This document shows positions 61,946-64,000 of a stretch of 64,000 nt of DNA, piece by piece (positions within the stretch are counted from its first letter, which is position 1; every line of letters starts with the position of its first letter). Both the position numbers and the translations under genes were made by a program. Source of the stretch: Calditrichia bacterium (lineage in GTDB: Bacteria > Calditrichota > Calditrichia > RBG-13-44-9 > J075); assembly GCA_028284445.1 (NCBI GenBank), contig JANQRS010000008.1:1-64000 (forward strand), in the 5' to 3' direction. The notes beneath the pieces are model-generated. The model was not told the origin of the DNA, searched no databases, and saw only the letters and a list, made by a program, of their open reading frames with translations.

Positions 61946-62755
61946 ATGCAAAGATCATATGTGCACGGTTACGACGAGCGGGAAAACATCAGACTTCAGG
62001 ATCAGGCAATGGCGCTGGTTGATTTGCTGCATCACGATACCTTCTTTCCCGCCGGCAGCCGAATCCTTGAAGCCGGTTGCGGCGTGGGTGCACAAACCGT
62101 TACCCTGGCTCGCAATTGTCCGGAGGCTGAAATTACCTCAATCGATATTTCCGAAGCCTCCGTAAAAGAGGCGCGGAAGCGCGTTAGTGCTGCCGGATTT
62201 ACCAACGTCACCTTCCAGCAAGGCGACATCTTCAAGCTAACTTTTCCGCCTGCCTATTTTGACCACATCTTCGTCTGTTTTGTGCTCGAACATTTGCCGG
62301 GACCGGTAAGGGCCTTGAAGCACCTTAGCGAGTATCTGAAGCCAGGTGGCACCATTACCGTTATTGAAGGTGACCACGGATCAACCTATTTCCATCCCGA
62401 TAGTGCAGATGCCAATCGCGCCATTCAGTGCCAGGTAGACTTGCAAAAGAAAGCCGGCGGAAATGCCAATATTGGCCGGGAACTTTATCCTTTGCTGGAC
62501 GCTGCCGGATTCGATGCCGGTAAAGTGTCGCCACGAATGGTGTATGTAGATGCCAGCAGGCCATCGCTGGTTGAAGGATTCACCAAAAATACCTTCACGG
62601 CGATGATTGAAGGCGTTCGTGAAGCCTCTATTAATGCAGGTTTAATTGACGCCGATAGTTTTGATCGGGGCATCCGCAGTCTGCATCGTACCACCGAAGC
62701 GGATGGCGTTTTTTGCTACACTTTCTTTAAAGCGACCGCAATTAAACGCGCTTAA
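61946..62755 (+). CDS. Class I SAM-dependent methyltransferase
   Basis: A 269-residue methyltransferase. SAM-binding motif I is ILEAGCGVGAQT, motif II ITSIDIS, an acidic motif QQGDIFKL, and FDHIFVCFVLEHL as the post-motif III helix. The C-terminal third contains GDHGSTYFHPDS. The fold and motifs are those of UbiE/COQ5-like small-molecule methyltransferases, and the substrate is unknown. ATG 61946 follows GGGGA. It stands alone between nudC (divergent) and the SRPBCC/photolyase pair. Confidence 0.88.
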   Translation: MQRSYVHGYDERENIRLQDQAMALVDLLHHDTFFPAGSRILEAGCGVGAQTVTLARNCPEAEITSIDISEASVKEARKRVSAAGFTNVTFQQGDIFKLTFPPAYFDHIFVCFVLEHLPGPVRALKHLSEYLKPGGTITVIEGDHGSTYFHPDSADANRAIQCQVDLQKKAGGNANIGRELYPLLDAAGFDAGKVSPRMVYVDASRPSLVEGFTKNTFTAMIEGVREASINAGLIDADSFDRGIRSLHRTTEADGVFCYTFFKATAIKRA

Positions 62756-62808
62756 TGCCCGATATTAAACCGCCTAATGCACTGATATTACTTGCTTAAC
62801 TACCTGTC

Positions 62809-62860
62809 AAAACGCTCAAAACGCACTTTTTTTAAAAAATATGAGCGTTTTGAGCGTTTT
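62809..62860. promoter_or_regulatory. Perfect 16-bp inverted repeat with internal direct repeats
   Basis: AAAACGCTCAAAACGC (62809-62824) is the exact reverse complement of GCGTTTTGAGCGTTTT (62845-62860). Each arm is itself a direct repeat of AAAACGC spaced by two bases. It lies between the methyltransferase stop and the SRPBCC start. It can serve as a terminator (T-run after the second arm) or as a regulator-binding site with four half-sites, possibly for the photolyase operon. Confidence 0.7.
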
Positions 62861-62924
62861 TGTGTTATATTGCTCATGCAATCAATAGAAATCCATGTGC
62901 AAGAATGAAACTGGAGTAACGCAA

Positions 62925-63413
62925 GTGAAGGAACCATTTGTTCTTGAAACAGAGATATGGTTACCACATACACCGGAAGAAGTCTTCGACTTTTTCAACG
63001 ACGCTGCGAATCTTCAAGCCATAACTCCACCCTGGCTGGACTTTAAAATTGTCACGCCTTTGCCGATTGAAATGAAACCCGGCGCGCTGATTGATTATCG
63101 CCTGAAGCTTTACGGCATTCCCTTCCGTTGGCGTACGGAAATTACTGCCTGGCAACCGAATGACTTTTTTGTAGATAGTCAGCTGAAAGGTCCCTATAAG
63201 CAGTGGATACATACGCACCGCTTCGAAGGGCGCGATGGTGGTACCTGGATGCAGGATCGCGTTGAATACAAGGTGCCTGGTGGTCCGCTGTCACCATTGG
63301 TGAATCAGTTAATCGTCCGGCAGAAGGTCGAGAAGATTTTTGACTACCGGAAGGTGAAGATTTATCAGATTTTTCAGACCAATCAACATCACGCAGAAGA
63401 AAGAGTTCGTTAA
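62925..63413 (+). CDS. SRPBCC-family (START-like fold) protein
   Basis: A 162-residue protein with the START-like ligand-pocket fold: ETEIWLPHTPEEVFDFFNDA at the N-terminus, LKLYGIPFRWRTEITAW, and WMQDRVEYKVPGGPLSP, as in the cell-division-inhibitor/SDR-associated SRPBCC group. GTG 62925 was chosen because GGAG is nine bases upstream; an in-frame ATG at 62895 has no ribosome site. The stop shares one base with the photolyase ATG (TAATG), so the two are co-translated. Such SRPBCC genes commonly neighbour photolyases. The ligand is unknown. Confidence 0.85.
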   Translation: MKEPFVLETEIWLPHTPEEVFDFFNDAANLQAITPPWLDFKIVTPLPIEMKPGALIDYRLKLYGIPFRWRTEITAWQPNDFFVDSQLKGPYKQWIHTHRFEGRDGGTWMQDRVEYKVPGGPLSPLVNQLIVRQKVEKIFDYRKVKIYQIFQTNQHHAEERVR

Positions 63414-64000
63414 TGCCGGCTGCTGATCGACAATTTGCCATTTTCTGGTTCCGGCGCGATTTGCGGTTGCATGACAATCACGGATTGCATGAAGCGCTGA
63501 ATAACGGCCTCCCGGTCATTCCGCTGTTTATTTTTGACGGCGAAATTTTGGGTAAACTGGATAATAAGGCAGATGCCCGGGTAGAATTTATCCATAAGGC
63601 CCTGGCAGAAATTCATGCTACCTGTCAGCAGTATGGTAGCAGCTTGCTGGTGGAGCATGGACATCCCTTAGACGTATGGCAGCGTCTAATCGACAGATAC
63701 CAGCCTGGCGCAGTTTATGCCAATCATGATTATGAGCCTTATGCTCGAGAACGCGATGCGCAAATTGGGCGGATTCTGAAGGAAAATGGCATTGAATTTC
63801 GCACCTTCAAAGACCAGGTCATTTTCGAGAAGTCCGAGGTGATGAAGGGAGACGGCACACCATACACCGTGTATACACCTTATCGCAAGAGCTGGGAACG
63901 GCAGCTGCGGAATGAGCACCTGATTCACCGGCCGTCGGAAAACCTGCTTGACAAGCTGTGGAAAACCGATGCGCTGACCATGCCATCCCTCGATGATATT
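63413..64000 (+). CDS. Photolyase/cryptochrome family protein, N-terminal part (runs off the window)
   Basis: The first 196 codons of a deoxyribodipyrimidine photolyase-like flavoprotein; the frame is open to the window end. The N-terminal antenna-binding (Rossmann) domain is clear: IFWFRRDLRLHDNHGLHEAL, VIPLFIFD, NHDYEPYARERDAQIG and the GTPYTVYTPYRKSW segment. It would repair UV-induced pyrimidine dimers using light. The FAD-binding half lies outside, so photolyase versus cryptochrome cannot be decided. Its ATG overlaps the SRPBCC stop. Confidence 0.92.
   Translation, partial: MPAADRQFAIFWFRRDLRLHDNHGLHEALNNGLPVIPLFIFDGEILGKLDNKADARVEFIHKALAEIHATCQQYGSSLLVEHGHPLDVWQRLIDRYQPGAVYANHDYEPYARERDAQIGRILKENGIEFRTFKDQVIFEKSEVMKGDGTPYTVYTPYRKSWERQLRNEHLIHRPSENLLDKLWKTDALTMPSLDDI

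Noticed and set aside
1..64000. tRNA or rRNA genes
   Set aside because: No TPsiC-like GGTTCGAAT arm or rRNA-like sequence was recognised in any gap; most of the window is coding.

Overview
The window looks like a chromosomal segment of a Gram-negative bacterium of the FCB superphylum, most likely Calditrichota (KSB1-like) or a close neighbour. The reasons are a giant secreted protein ending in a Por/T9SS-like sorting tail (NFPNPFNPST motif), many outer-membrane and lipobox proteins, Reg_prop/Y_Y_Y two-component sensors, DUF5916, DUF3179, DUF2279 and DUF4105 proteins, and abundant short intergenic repeats. The lineage is inferred; no rRNA or tRNA gene was recognised.

Layout. 0-3.5 kb: an 8-bp tandem repeat, an archaeal-style thiolase + DUF35 pair, a small membrane protein and a NOL1/NOP2/Sun RNA methyltransferase. 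3.8-12.3 kb (minus strand): envelope proteins, a LuxR-type response regulator with its propeller-domain histidine kinase, and an outer-membrane barrel. 12.5-21.7 kb: an orphan PhoB-like regulator, a DUF4105 membrane protein, two alpha/alpha-toroid proteins opposite an ECF sigma/anti-sigma operon, a DUF3179 protein and a small unknown.

22-44.5 kb is the most unusual part. One four-gene operon encodes a caspase-like (CHAT)-TIR-AAA protein, an AAA-TM-coiled coil-WD40 protein, a small membrane-anchored protein and a 2642-residue secreted protein whose 28 FG-GAP repeats fall into exactly four groups of seven. Convergent to it lies an atypical Ser/Thr kinase fused to two formylglycine-enzyme-like domains. 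Divergent from the kinase is an operon of a divergent sigma factor, a zinc anti-sigma factor and an FHA-transglutaminase-ClpN protein. Next comes a sigma-54 activator whose N-terminal half is a recognisable but active-site-less glutamyl-tRNA reductase, with a candidate structured RNA at its 3' side.

44.8-54.4 kb holds an envelope or glycolipid glycosyltransferase operon (GT2, GT-C, GT2), a DASS/SLC13 transporter, a DUF2064 transferase, a radical SAM enzyme coupled to a metallophosphoesterase-like protein with a degenerate metal site, and an MBL-fold hydrolase. 54.7-64 kb holds hflK-hflC, a MetR-like LysR regulator with RidA, a DUF5916 outer-membrane protein, nudC, a methyltransferase, an SRPBCC protein and the 5' part of a photolyase gene that runs off the window.

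Intergenic regions carry at least four interspersed repeat families: (i) CCCCCTTCGAAGGGGG palindromes; (ii) CCTCTATCTCCC / GGGAGATAGAGG palindromes; (iii) a two-hairpin element with GGTAGAAAA...AAACCCGGGGCT; (iv) nested inverted copies of an ACAGGATNNACAGGAT-type repeat. Simple repeats built on CGTTGAT-like units also occur.
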